Assembly: GCA_947044405.1 (NCBI GenBank) | Contig: CAMRHE010000054.1 | Span: forward strand, 1,860,001-1,924,000 | Direction of reading: 5' to 3' | DNA length: 64,000 nt | From: Leptodactylus fallax | Lineage: Eukaryota > Chordata > Amphibia > Anura > Leptodactylidae | Part shown: piece by piece, positions 1 through 11,632 of the stretch | Numbering within the stretch: the stretch's first letter is position 1 | How the letters are laid out: each line of letters begins with the position of its first letter | Program-made: the position numbers and the translations under genes | The notes under the pieces: model-generated | What the model was told of the DNA's origin: nothing | Databases searched by the model: none | What the model saw: only the letters and a program-made list of their open reading frames with translations

Positions 1-2830
1 GGGACACAGCCTCATTTTTCAAAACTGACATGTGTCACTTTATGGCAATAACTTTGAGACACTTTAACTTACACAAATGATTTTGAGAATGTTTTTGTGA
101 CACTTAATGTTAGTGGTAAATATTGATCAATATTTTTGTATTTATTTATAAAAAAATAGCAAATTTCAAAATGTGAAATGTTCTGCTTTTCAGACAGATA
201 GTCATACCACCCAAATACATTAATAAAAATTATCTACCATATCTCTGCTTTATATTGGCATCATCTTTAATTGTCCTTTAATTTATTTTGGATATTATAA
301 AGCTTACAAGTGTAACTGCAATTTTCCAAATTGACAAGAATATTTCACAAACTATTTTTTTTAGGGACCACTTCAGTCTTGAAGGATATTATAAAGGCCT
401 ATACATTAACCCCCCATAAATCATCCCATTTTCAAAACTGCCCCCTAAAATAATTCAAAACAGCATTTTGAAAGTTTGTTAACCCTTTAAGCATTTCACG
501 AGAATTAAAACAATATGGAGCTGAAATTTAGACATTTCATTTTTTTTTTCAATAATACATTCATTTAGCCCTAAAATTAACACATTCACAAGGGGTTAAA
601 GGAGAAAATCTCACTGTTTGTTATACAACTTCTCCCGAGCACAGAAAAACATGTGGGTATAAGCTGATGTTTGGGCACAGAGCAGCACTTGGAAGGGAAG
701 GAGTGCCATTAGGTGTTTGAAAAGCATATTTTGCTAGAATAATTTTCAGGTGCCATATCTCATTTGCAGAGCCCCTAGAGTACCAATACAATGGAAGCCC
801 TTCAAAAGTGACCCCATTTTGGAATTTATCAAGGGGTATAGTGAGCATTTTGACCCCAAAGATGTTTCACAGATTTTATTAACATTGGGATGTGTAAATG
901 AAAAATTACTAATACGTCACTTTATCGCCAAAGTTTACATTTTCACAAGAAGTTAAAGGTCAAAAAGCAGTGCACAGTTTGTTAAAAAATGTATCATGAC
1001 CATGGCAGTACCCCATATGTGGTTGTAATCTGCTGTATGGGTACATGGGGCTTGGTATGGAAAGAGTGCTATTTGGCTCTTGGAGGGCAGATTTTGTCAG
1101 AATAGTTTTCAGGTGCCATGTTGCATTTTCAGAACCCCTAAAGTACAATACAATGGAAACCCCCCAAAAGTGACCTCGTTTGGAAACTACATGCCTCACA
1201 GAACATATCAAGGGGTATAATGAGCATTTTAACCCCACAGCTGTTTCACGGATTTTATTAACATTAGGATGTTAAACTGAAAAATTACTTTTTTTCCAAT
1301 AAACAGTCAATTTAGCAAAAAAAATTTCATTTTCACAAGAGGAGAAAAAGCTCCCCAAAATTTCTTACACAATTTCTCCTGAACACGGGAATACCCCGTA
1401 TCCATTTTTAACTCCTTGGCGTCACAGCCAGTTTTGGACTTTAAGACACAGCCCCATTTTTCAAATATGACATGTGTCACTTTATGTGGTGATAACTTTG
1501 GAATGCTTTAACTATTCCAGGTGATTTTGAGAATGTTTTTTCATGACATTGTAAATTTGATTAAATTTGGGTCAATATGTTTTGTGTTTATTTATGAAAA
1601 AATAGGGAATTTGGTGAAAAGTTAGAAAAATATGCAATTTTCAAAGTTTGAAATTATCCTCTTTTTATATAGTCATACCACTCAAATTAGTTAATAAGCA
1701 TAATTTACCATATCTCTGGTTTATGTTGACCTCAAATTTTAAACGTTCCTGTAATTTTTTTGGACGTTATAAGGCTTACAGTCTAACAGGAATTTTCAAG
1801 AGAATTTACAAAACACATTTTTTAAGGTACTTATTCAGTTCCAAAGGGGCTTTGAAAGGTCTTTGTATTAGAAACCCCCATAAATCAACCCGTTTTCAAA
1901 ACTGCACCACCAAAACAATTCAAGACAGTATTTTAAAAGTTTGTTAACCCTTTAGGGGCTTCACAGGAATTAAAACAAAATAAAGGCGAAAAATATACAT
2001 TTCAATTTTTTTAATACTTTTTTCATTTAAGCCTAAAATTTGGACATTCACAAGGGGTCAAAGGAGAAAATGCATCCCATAGTTTGTTGTACAATTTCTC
2101 TAAAGCACAAAAATACCGCATGTGTTGATGTATCCTGCTCTTTGGGCACCCGCGATGACGCAGAAAGGGAAGGAGCGACATTGAGCTTCGGAGGGTAGAT
2201 TTTACTTGAATCATTTTCAGGTGCCTTGTTGCATTTGCAGAGAAAATGAGGTACCAGAATAATAAAACCCCCATTAAATTACCCCATTTAAGAAAATACA
2301 CCCCTCAAGGAATTTATCAAGGGATATAGTGAGCACTTTGATGCCACAGCTGTTTCACAGTATTTACTACCATTGGGACATGAAAAGGAAAAATTGCTCT
2401 CTTTCCAGTAAAATGTCTCTTTAGCCCCAAATTTCTTATTTTCACAAGGGGTTAAGAGAGAAAAAGCCCCCCACAGTTCATTACACAATTTCTCCTGAAC
2501 GTAGCAGTACCCCATATGTGGTCGTAAACTACTGTATGGGTACATGGCAGAGCTTGGAACAGAGAGAGCGCTGTTTGGCTGTTGGAGGGAAGATTTTGAT
2601 AGAATTATTTTCAGTTACCATGTCTCATTTGCAGAGCCCAGAGGTGCCAGAACCGTAGAAACACCCGAAATATGACCCCATTTTGGAAACTAGACCCCTC
2701 AAGAAATTTATCAAGGGCTATAGTGAGTATTTTGACCCTACAGATGTTTCACAGAATTGGGCTGTGAAAATAGATGACATTTTTTTCCATTAAAATGTTA
2801 TTTTAACCCAAAACTACAGGAAGTCCAGGT
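1..2830. repeat. Satellite-like tandem array with higher-order units
   Basis: Two ~1.45 kb units follow one another. The opening motif 'gacacagcctcattttt' at 3 recurs as 'gacacagccccattttt' at 1445. The motif 'ttaaccctttaagcatttc' near 479 recurs as 'ttaaccctttaggggcttc' near 1945. Inside each unit are two ~360-400 bp sub-repeats marked by 'ttcacaaggggttaaagg' (near 587, 944, 1336, 2047, 2445), 'aggtgccatgt..cattt' (749, 1111, 2220, 2611) and 'atcaaggggtatagtgagc' (827, 1207, 2307, 2709). Short reading frames here repeat the same peptide pattern and are by-products of the repeat, not genes. The class is unknown to me beyond being satellite-like or an old duplicated repeat. Confidence 0.85.
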
Positions 2831-3505
2831 GTTTCGTTTGTACTGTGGATTAAAAAAAACAAAACAAAACAAAAAAAAACACCCACTATTCTAACCATCT
2901 GAAAGGTGCCCAAAACTGGGATTATAAATTGTGACATTAAATGCGCGAAAATGTGTTATCTGATTGATGGAACTTTCCGCCTGTCAGAAATGTTTTATAC
3001 GTTCATCGCTAGTAATAATCGCTATTGCTATTATTTTAGCGTGTAACGGATATCACTAGAGAGGCTGTCAGCATATTATACTTTACAAAGATCAGGTATG
3101 GACAGGACAGGGATAGTAAAAAAAATGTAAACTTTATTGGTGACTTTGTGTATGTGTTGTGTAAGTGTTTGGTGCTGCGACCTGGACAATGGTAAATGTC
3201 TGTATCACAGCACCAATAAACTTCCTGGTTATAAGAATACCCCTCTAATAAGGCTCAGAGGGTATTACATTATCCCTCTATGTGACAATCAGAGGGCAAA
3301 AGTACAGTATGCTCTGTGATTGATAGAAGAGGGGATAACATGGACAGAAGTCCCTGCTACCCGTCCTGGGGTCACATACAGGTTATGCACAGATGATGTG
3401 CATTTATCATCATCATCATCTGTGCAGTCTGCAGCTCTCCTCCCCCCCCCCCTCCTTCCTTCTTCACGCAGCTGGCTAAGATGGCTGGAGGGGGGTGGAC
3501 ATTTA
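2831..3505. other. No gene recognised
   Basis: Unique-looking AT-rich sequence with an A/C homopolymer stretch near 2858-2882 and a C-run near 3443. Short reading frames on both strands lack any recognisable motif. Confidence 0.5.
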
Positions 3506-3509
3506 GAGC

Positions 3510-3822
3510 CCCATATCTCAGGATCCATTTGAGTTATGAAGATCACCATGGATACATTTTAGAGATGAGATTCTCCTCTTTAAAATGAAATCAAGATCTC
3601 CATTATGCATCTTACAGATCTGGAGAGATTTACTGTGAAAACGCTGTCGGGAATTGAGATCTGCATTATAATCTCAATGCCCAATGGCGTTTTCAGCAGG
3701 GAATTGTTCCAGATCTGTAAGATGCATCATGGATATCTTGGTATCATTTTAAAGAGGAGAATCTCCTCTTTAAAATGAATCCATGATGATCTTCATAGCC
3801 ATAATGGATCCTGAGAGAATAA
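3510..3822. repeat. Foldback (palindromic) element, ~310 bp
   Basis: The left half reads 'ggatccatttgag..gaagatcaccatgg..gagattctcctctttaaaatga..gatgcatcttacagatctgga' in dispersed form. The right half is its reverse complement, ending 'gatcttcatag..ataatggatcc'. The centre is near 3660. It carries no coding sequence and is probably a non-autonomous DNA element. Family not recognised. Confidence 0.7.
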
Positions 3823-4196
3823 AAAAAAACCTAATACTCACCTCTCCTCTCCCCTGCTGTCTGGCTGCGTTCTGTGGATGGTGATCGCGGGCAAGTGGAG
3901 GCTGCCAGAGGTCCCTCACCGGTCAGATTAGAGTATCAGATGTTTCATACAGCTGATACTCCAATCTCCCTGTCCCAGGGCACTGTCAGTTATGACAGTA
4001 AGCCCCGGGATCAGTACTTGCGCATAGTTGCACTGTGAATGGTGGGTCTGTACAGACCCACCAATCACAGCGATCGCTGGAGAGGGGAGGCTTCTAGTAG
4101 TTCCTCTTCAGTCACAGGGGAGTCTCAACTGCCGGCAACAGCTGAGCTCCCGATACCCAGCCATAATCCCTGCTAAATAAAAGCCCCGAGAGCTGG

Positions 4197-4255
4197 GACG
4201 TAATTGTACGTCCTGGTGCGTTAATGAAGCTCTCTCCAGGACGTACAGTTACGTC
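4197..4255. repeat. Short inverted repeat with acgta-rich arms
   Basis: 4197-4216 (gacgtaattgtacgtcctgg) and 4236-4255 (ccaggacgtacagttacgtc) are inverted copies with one mismatch. A decayed copy of similar flavour lies near 5130-5170. The region 3830-4500 around it shows no gene. Confidence 0.6.
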
Positions 4256-4501
4256 GTGGTGCGCCTAGGGGTTAAACACACTTTTTTTTTTTTTACACCA
4301 GAGGACCTGAACCAGCGATGCTCTGATAGGGAACATTATTATAGCGGAAACCCTTAGATCATGTTTGACTGCGGCATTGTTATGGAAATGTGATGTCTCT
4401 TTAATGTTTAGTTTGCTATTCTCAAAAATCATAGAAATGCATTTAGCAGAAGAAGCCTACAGTTCTTGATAAGGATGTACTGAAAACAACCTAGGTCAAT
4501 A

Positions 4502-4848
4502 TGTCTGACCAAGAATTGTGTGTCTGTAACTTGTCCTTCAGTTTGGAGGCTGAGATGAGATCAATACTGCTCATGCAAACAGCTTCTCCCAATGTACCAA
4601 TGTAGAACAATAGGTCCCAGCAAACCTTTAAATAGGTAGCTCTTAGGATTAATATACTTTGATTATGAAGATGAGCAAGGGGGTGTGTCAAGACACTCCT
4701 CCTGCCAATGATCAATCATGTTTACCAGTTTTTTACGCCTGCTGTATTATATTTGACACAACCAATACTTTTCTGTATAAAAATCCTATGTTATGTTTTT
4801 CAATAAACACAAACACTCGCTTTTATTACACCGAGTGCTGTGTGTGAC
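4502..4848 (+). mobile_element. Possible solo LTR (tentative)
   Basis: The stretch starts with TG and ends with CA (gtgtgtgaca at 4839-4848). It contains a TATA-like 'tgtataaaaatc' near 4774 followed ~25 bp later by 'caataaac' near 4801 and a GT-rich tail, the order expected of U3-R-U5. I see no target-site duplication, and the left border is a guess. It could instead be chance promoter-like sequence. Confidence 0.3.
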
Positions 4849-4849
4849 A

Positions 4850-5175
4850 GGCTAGTTCTTTCTCTGTGAGCTCACAATATATATATGTATATGGATTACA
4901 AATAATTTGGCACCACTTGCCAATCAGAATATTAAACCCGGTTTGGGTTTCAATAACAGCATCTATGGGGTTAAATCTCCCGGTTGGAGCTCAACTCCAA
5001 CCGGGGGTGATGGAGCAGGGTGTTAGCTGTCAGTTATAGCTAACACCTTCTCCCAATGCCGCCTGCTCACATAGTGAGTGGACGGATGACCCAGGAAATA
5101 TTAGTACATCCACGGTTGTTAAGACACTGGTGCCAGGACATACCATTACATCCTATGCCATTAAGGGGTTTAAAT
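4850..5175. repeat. Dispersed repeat shared with 33395-33480
   Basis: The segment near 4985-5065 (ggagctcaactccaaccggg, then gttagctgtcagttatagctaacacc) matches an inverted, rearranged copy near 33395-33480. Both end next to a 'gggattttaaccccat'-type motif. It is noncoding and the family is not recognised. Confidence 0.5.
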
Positions 5176-5179
5176 CTAG

Positions 5180-5915
5180 AGGTCACGTAGAATACTGGCA
5201 CAATGTGGGACCAATAGTGTGGTATAGTGGTGTGACCAGGCCGCAGGACATGTCCGGCTGAGCAGTGGTAGTTGTGGCAACATGGGTGGCAGTACAGCAT
5301 GGAATGATATGGTGGACCAAGCCACAGGACATGTCTGGCTTATTGGTGGCAGACTGGCGATGGCTGTTTAAGAAGCAGGCAGCATTAGCAGTACAGTAAA
5401 TGGAACATAAGGGAGACGGTGGCAGCACTATTTGGAGGCATCAGTAGGAGGTAAAAATGTGTAAAAATCCTCACGGATCCATGCCTGATTCATTTTGACC
5501 AAAGTTATATTTTCCACGCTAGCAGTGGACAGTTTCATCCTTCTAGGTTTACAACTCAACCAGCAACACTGAACACCCTTTTGCCATTATGTTTGAGGCT
5601 TGACAAGATAAAACTCCATTGATAAACTAGGCCATCTCCTACTGCTCTAAACTATTGACGCATAATTCCATGGGGTTACATCTTCTGGAATATAGCTATG
5701 ACTGTACCTGCTAGTGCAGCCAGTGAATGTCAGTTGCCTGTGGTTCCGGCTGGGACTTTTTCTGGTTCATCAGAAACTGTACTGGCTGCTTATGTTGCTC
5801 CTTTTACTCGTGACACTTGCATCTGTAGCACTGGCAGAGGAGGAGGAGCACTGGCTGAATGGGTTGGACGGAGAGCAGGCAAAAGCCACCAGGGTATACG
5901 TGTGACTTGCAGTTT
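5180..5915 (-). pseudogene. hAT transposase relic, C-terminal part (copy 1)
   Basis: This segment aligns by eye with 44745-45800, another hAT relic. They share the 'ggaccaagccacaggacatg' motif, the 'atgcatgcctgattcatttt' region, 'gcagtggacag..tttgtcctt', and the stretch ending 'gacacttg..gtagcactggcagagg'. On the minus strand near 5530-5590 the frame gives KRVFSVAG, the serine/phenylalanine core of the hAT C-terminal dimerisation region, followed by stops. The rest of the catalytic domain is unreadable. A matching N-terminal BED-type fragment lies at 7860-8330, separated by an unrelated insert. Identification rests mainly on the cleaner second copy. Confidence 0.6.
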
Positions 5916-5929
5916 CAAATATCTCCATT

Positions 5930-7780
5930 AAGTGAAAATACTTAAAACATAACATTTAATAGGTCTATTTAAATAGTTGAAGTCAACAAAGTGTGCAAAT
6001 ATATAACAATTAGAACAATTTTACCACTTGACATATCAAATAGAGAGCAAGGGAGACAGAGGAGATAACACAATCCAGCGGAAGTTAAGACATGGACCCA
6101 GAGAGGGATATTACCCTATTAACACCTTGGCACTTCAAAATATGACTCCCGCCTTAACAAGGGCGGTCCTGCTACTTTCCCTATTTTTGCCCTAAAATAT
6201 CTCCTATCAACGCATTTCATACCATAGTTTTGGGTGCTCCCCAGGGGATATAAGGATAATTAAAAAACACAAGGGCAACAATCACCACACTGTATACCGT
6301 CCTCTTTTGATGTGTGACATATAAGTTAGACAGACATCTGTCAAAATATACCACCCTCTCACAGTGTATTATTAAAAAATAGCAGACGACTAATGCTTTA
6401 ATCCTCTTGTCATTGTCCACAAGAGTCGCAATTTGCTTCTGCATTAGTCTCATTGTCAAACAATTGTGGTAAGGTGCTATATATAAACATATATGCCAAC
6501 ACAATAGTCCAAAACTACTTATCACCAATCTTTCTTACAATTAAGGAGAGATATATGGTCAAACTTTGCTGAAACCCTCTTCATAGGGGAGCTATAGTAG
6601 TCTCACTCGGTAGCCACTATAAAAAGGCTCCATACTATGCCCTTTCATGACGATAGGCTAGTCATGTAAACAGCATGATGATTTGTATACACATAGTCAC
6701 TAAGCACTGGTTTAAAGCTGACTATAGCCAAAAGTAGCCAAAAGCATTGTTTAAAAGCCCATCCTATCCAAACAGAGCTAATTACTCGACCACACACTAC
6801 TACTATGTGGTCCTGAAACTCAAATAGAAAGTTGTAACAACATAGCTGTATAATGACAACAGAGAATGAAAAGAATCTGTAAAAATAGATCAAATATCTA
6901 ATTCCTTACTTACTCATTGAAACAGAGATTAAACATATCAATATTCAAAATAGGGAATCAAACACCATTTGAATCACACATTACTGAAGAGGAAGCCCCT
7001 ATTGTTTATTAAAGGCTGAAGGTACGTAGATTTAAAAATAATGCCATTTTAATCGTTAAATAGTAGACTGCTCATGACTATATCGTGGACCAGAAACATC
7101 CCTAAAATACTTTAAAATGATCATTTCCCCAATTAAAGGTTTAGAAAAAAGACAGTTTTAAGAATGACCAGGTCGTCAATAACACAGGAGAGAGGCAGTC
7201 AGAGTATACTGATGGTATTAGTCAACTTGGAATAATATACACAATATTATACAAAGGGAACTCCTGGGACACACAAACTCACACCAACAGCTATAGACCA
7301 TAGATTAAAGATGCCGTACAGAATTCTGCAGTTAAAACTGCAATTCCCTGTGCCATCTGCAGAGCACTACAGTGAGTCTTTTTATACCTGGGACTATAGG
7401 TCTACTCACCTACCACCGCGTCCGATGCATTCTCCGAGGGGAGTGACAGTGAACACCGCCCCTGAAGCTGCTGATTGCAGAGCCGGAACGAGGCTAGGTA
7501 GGTATGATAAAGGCCCGACAGCCGCTAGCCTATAATGGTTAACATCAATAGCTAATTCGGACTTATCAGGATTGGCGTTTGCTATTAGCAAACCCTTATT
7601 ATTGTGATCATTCTATACTTTGTACTCTAAATACTACACACTATCTGTAAATAAACTTGGTAGGATTAAATAGGCTTGCATTTAGTCAGCAGTATGCGAG
7701 TTAGCGTCCCGTTATCATACCTACATAGCCTCGTTCCGGCTCTCCAATCAGCAGCTTCAGGGGCTCCATACAAGCACAAT
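5930..7780. other. Insert splitting the hAT relic; hairpin at its right end
   Basis: No coding sequence recognised. The right end carries an inverted repeat: 7459-7522 (cctgaagctgctgattgcag, then cggaacgaggctaggtaggt) faces its reverse complement at about 7700-7767. Near 7325 there is 'gcagttaaaactgcaattcc', which resembles a motif in the arms of the Penelope-like element near 23937 (gcagttacaactgcagttcc). The insert could therefore be a decayed PLE terminal repeat, but I could not find a ribozyme core or RT. Confidence 0.4.
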
Positions 7781-7859
7781 GTGTTATTCAACCCAGCTGC
7801 AGCGCAGCAACAAGATTTGTGCCATTGTTGCTAGCTGTGCTGACCAGTTGTAGTTGGTG

Positions 7860-8330
7860 AGGAGCTTACATTTGTTCCTGCACGGCCTCAGAGAAGTTTC
7901 TGTTTGCAGATCTTGCACATTGCCATGGATTTAGCAGGCTTTTTGTATGTTGGATTTACACATTTGTTGGAAACATTACTATCACCACTATCATCTTCAT
8001 CTGATGTTCTGATGTCACCTTGTCACCCTGACCCGACTGCAAGGTCCTATCCGCAAAAGAATCATCATCATCATTGGAAATGTCATCATCTTCCCTGCCT
8101 TTTTCTGACAATTCATAGCCTGAGATTCCTGCACACCGTCATAATTTCTATCTCCACATTTCTCCCTGGTTCTCCTAACAAAATGACTATCAGTAGCAGT
8201 ACCACACCCCCTCCAACTACTGTCTCCCCCACCAGTAGTCATGTCTTTCTTCTCTGCTTGTAAACAGTGCTGACTGTTCTCATCCAGCTCATCAAAAGAG
8301 GAGGAAGACTGCTCTGACTAGGAGAAATAC
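7860..8330 (-). pseudogene. hAT N-terminal BED zinc-finger relic (copy 1)
   Basis: On the minus strand near 7895-7935 the frame reads AMCKICKQKL, the first half of a BED-type zinc finger (CxxC). The same motif occurs in the second hAT relic as AICKICKQKLSY near 47360-47395. The nucleotide match between the copies (gtttctg.ttacagatcttgca) supports common origin. The rightward stretch 8000-8300, rich in tca/atc triplets, would encode the acidic region before the finger but is full of stops. The element is dead. Confidence 0.6.
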
Positions 8331-9057
8331 ATATCTCAGCAGGTGCCACATGATAACCAGGGGTCTGTATCAGTGAAAAAATGAAGGAGACATGGTTGAC
8401 AGCCCAGAAAGGCCTTGTGGTAAATTATGTGCTATGAAGGAGAAAGAGGAACACAAAAGCTTTATTCAAAATCAAGTCACTCTCAGATATCCATCTCAGT
8501 CACAGGAAAATATTGTAAGTTAAGTATTTAAAAACTTCATTCTCAGGAAGCACAACAATCCTGTTGCCACCAACATTCTGTTAGTACTTATGTGAAAGTT
8601 TCCTCCTCCTCCGCCTTTTGCCTGCCCCGTGCCCTGTTTTTTTTTTCTAATCATTTAATGCACACTAATTATAACAGTGATTTGCAACAATTCTCACACT
8701 GTGTGTATTTTTTTTTTTTTTTTAACAAAAAATTATTTTAAGAAAAATAGCAAAGCACTAAAAGGGTTACCTGGTCAGTGACTATTAGACTAGAACTTTT
8801 CTTTTGCAATTATAATGGTGTCCCTTTGTATGTGTATTAGGCAACCAAAAAACCCTTCACCAACATATTTTTTTAGAATAGCAGGCTGCATCACACTGTT
8901 TCATTGATGAGCAAAAAAAAAAAAAAAAAAACCCTACATAACAGATTTTTTTCAGATAAGCACTGACAGAATCAGCATTTTGCTGTTAGAACAGCAACAG
9001 AACAGCAGTTTGTATATATTTAATAAAAATAAATAAATTCTTTCCCCAAAAAAAACC
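8331..9057. other. No gene recognised; homopolymer-rich
   Basis: Low-complexity runs include T-tracts near 8636 and 8707 and an A-tract near 8914. No coding or repeat boundary is convincing. Confidence 0.5.
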
Positions 9058-9565
9058 TTAAAGGGGTATTCCCATCTCAAGGATCCTATCTATACTGCTA
9101 GCTTATGTAAATATAAGAGTTTTCCTAAATATATTGCTTTAGCAATGCTGCTTTATTTTTCCACTGTGTGAAATGATTCCTCCCATTGTTTATACAGTGT
9201 TTCCATAGAGCTGGACCTGTGTGATAAGACAGGACAGATGACATCACTCTCTCTCTCTGTTATCTACAGCTCAGCCATTCAGCTAATTGCAATTTGCTGA
9301 TAAAGTCCTGTCTGCTATTTCTCTATGTAAACACACAGATAACACTAAGTCGCTCTCTAGAAGCATGTGCATATTATTTGATTTATGCATTTATATTAGA
9401 TTTCTAGTAATCATAATAAGTATTGTGATACTTCATAGTGTCCTGTTCAGTAAGCCGGGAAGAGGGGGAAAGGCAGCTTTGACTGTTTGATAAGAAATAC
9501 AGGAAGTGAGAAGAAGAGACAGCAGGCAAAGCTGCTGAAACGGAGAGATGGGAAAACCCCTTTAA
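9058..9565. mobile_element. TTAA-bounded MITE, 508 bp
   Basis: The left terminus 'ttaaaggggtattcccatct' and the reverse complement of the right terminus, 'ttaaaggggttttcccatct', differ at one position. Both ends carry TTAA. Such ends resemble the T2/piggyBac-like MITEs known from frogs, an inference from the ends only. Internal sequence 9100-9160 recurs inverted at 14378-14442, showing a second copy. Confidence 0.75.
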
Positions 9566-9779
9566 AGAGTGACTGTTAGTAAAAAAAAATATGTTTAAAA
9601 ACTCTGTAGACACATCAAACAGCTCTATTGCAAAACAGACTGGCATAATTAGATTATTTGCTATAAAATGGTTAACTGTCCTTTGTCTTTATTACTGTTG
9701 CAGTCAGGCTCACACAGCACAGATTTCCTCCCTCATTCTTATCTATGATTTCAATCACTAGTCTGCCTGTAATTGATTA

Positions 9780-9900
9780 TTTATTATTTATTTATTTATT
9801 TATTATGCTTACTTGTATAGCGCCATCATATTCCACAGCGCTTTACATACAGACAGTCAGTCACTGTCCCATATAGAGCTCAACTGACTAAACTGTCTTG
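9780..9900 (-). mobile_element. L2-like LINE/SINE 3' tail fragment
   Basis: The stretch 'tatagcgccatcatattcca' followed by 'cagcgctttaca' is the reverse complement of the tail also present at 22725-22770 (ctgcggaatatgttggcgct, then atataaataaa). An (ATTT)n tract at 9780-9808 represents its terminal repeat on the minus strand. Confidence 0.65.
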
Positions 9901-11445
9901 CTCTCTGTATGATGCAGTGAGATGAATAACACATCCATCATAACTGCAATGTCTCATGTTCAAGCCCACAGCACCTTATATATTGTAAATGACATCAGCA
10001 GTAATGTGTCCACCTACCACTGACTATTGGCTCACAGTGACTCACAAAACAGATGTCTCTTCTGTATTTTTCCTGCACAATACTTGACACACAAAACAAA
10101 TTGCCATTTATTCTGTTCATAATATTTGGGTTGAACCAAGCTTGTGACAAATCTGTTCATCAATCTCTATTTGTCACACATCGGTATCTGTCTTGTTTTG
10201 AAATTAAAAAAAAAATCACTAGACCACAACTTGCAAATTCAAATTCTTGCTAATTCAAATAAGCATCAGGCTTAAAATTACATGTACAAAAATATAAGTA
10301 GTAGTGCCTCAGCACTGAAATTCACTAAGCAACTAGTGTAAGTGAGTAGTAAAGCAACATGTTAAATGCAGTCACAATGTCAAGTACATCATCCAAATAC
10401 AAGACTTGGTAATAAATTGGTCTATATTATCTCACAATGGTTATAATGAAGACTTCAAAAGCTGCATACACTACTGTGATCCTAGTCAGGAACTGGTAAA
10501 TGCCATAGGTGATTGGTTTTAGGTGATCTTAGGAGATAAACTTCAATCCATACAGTATGTAATTTGTTGTTTTACAATTATAACCCATGCTAAACACATA
10601 GGAAGTATAGTGGAATAGGGCAAGAATAAATTTATACTGTATATACAATAAGAAGAAAAAAAACAATATACATTAAACTCTTGTTCATCCAGTTTCTTTA
10701 CATTCATATTGTATGCATCAATTTATAGCAATTGCAATGTGCTAATATCTATACAAAACATACAATACAGTATTTATTTAGATTAAGTTGCTTTTTTCCA
10801 CAGAACATGTGATTCCCTTATGATAAATGAGATTCCACATTAACTTTAGTCAGACAACATGCTGACTATTCATCCATAGTTATTACGCTGTAGGGATAAG
10901 AAAATCTTGCTTTCTGTTCTGTTAAATCACTTACAACAAATTTTAAGAATTTTCTGGGGTGTTAGATGACTAAATGGAACCATCATCACTTGCTCTATGA
11001 AGAAAGCACAGGAGAAAATCAGCTTTGCAGGAACTAAGTGAAAGAGCTAAGCATATACCCACTGTGAAAACTGATTGAATTTTCACTCACCTCTATTTCA
11101 GATTCCTTCATCACTTACAGTAAGATTGATTTTTAAAGACACATAGGATATTTTTTTTTCCCTAAAAGAAGCTAGCATCATATAAATACAGTACACTAAT
11201 ATGAATGTGTTTCTATAGCACAGCTGCAGTATCATCCAGATGTTTTCTCCTTTACTTTACTTAATGTAAAATTTTGTGGATCACAAGTTAAGGAGCTATT
11301 CTAAAGGCAATATCTCCTGATAAATTAATGCAAAAGCGATATGCTAACTATCCTATTTGTGTCTGCGTGTAGCCACAGTTGGGTGAGTGGGGAAGGTGTG
11401 TATTAAAGCATGTTGATATTGTGGTCCATGAGAAATTGCATTAGT
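9901..11445. other. No gene or repeat recognised
   Basis: AT-rich, apparently unique sequence. Short reading frames on both strands have no family motifs. Confidence 0.5.
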
Positions 11446-11632
11446 TAAAGCGCAACTAAACTTTCAGACAACTTTTGATTTTCTGGCAGTATTAGAGTCA
11501 TAAATAAATTTTGTAATATACTTTATTAACAAATGTTGGATCCTTTCATTTTTGGATCCTTTCATCCCTGCATTTTTCACTTTTTCCCTTGTTTCTGTAT
11601 TTAGAGCTGTTCCTGCCTCTCACTGAATGTTA

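Noticed and set aside
4774..4810. TATA-like and AATAAA motifs as a host promoter or 3' end
   Set aside because: Their 25-bp spacing fits an LTR rather than a host promoter, and there is no adjacent exon. Listed as a tentative LTR instead.
8015..8242. 75-residue minus frame with a Met run
   Set aside because: The Met run comes from an (ATC)n stretch in a dead hAT N-terminal region.
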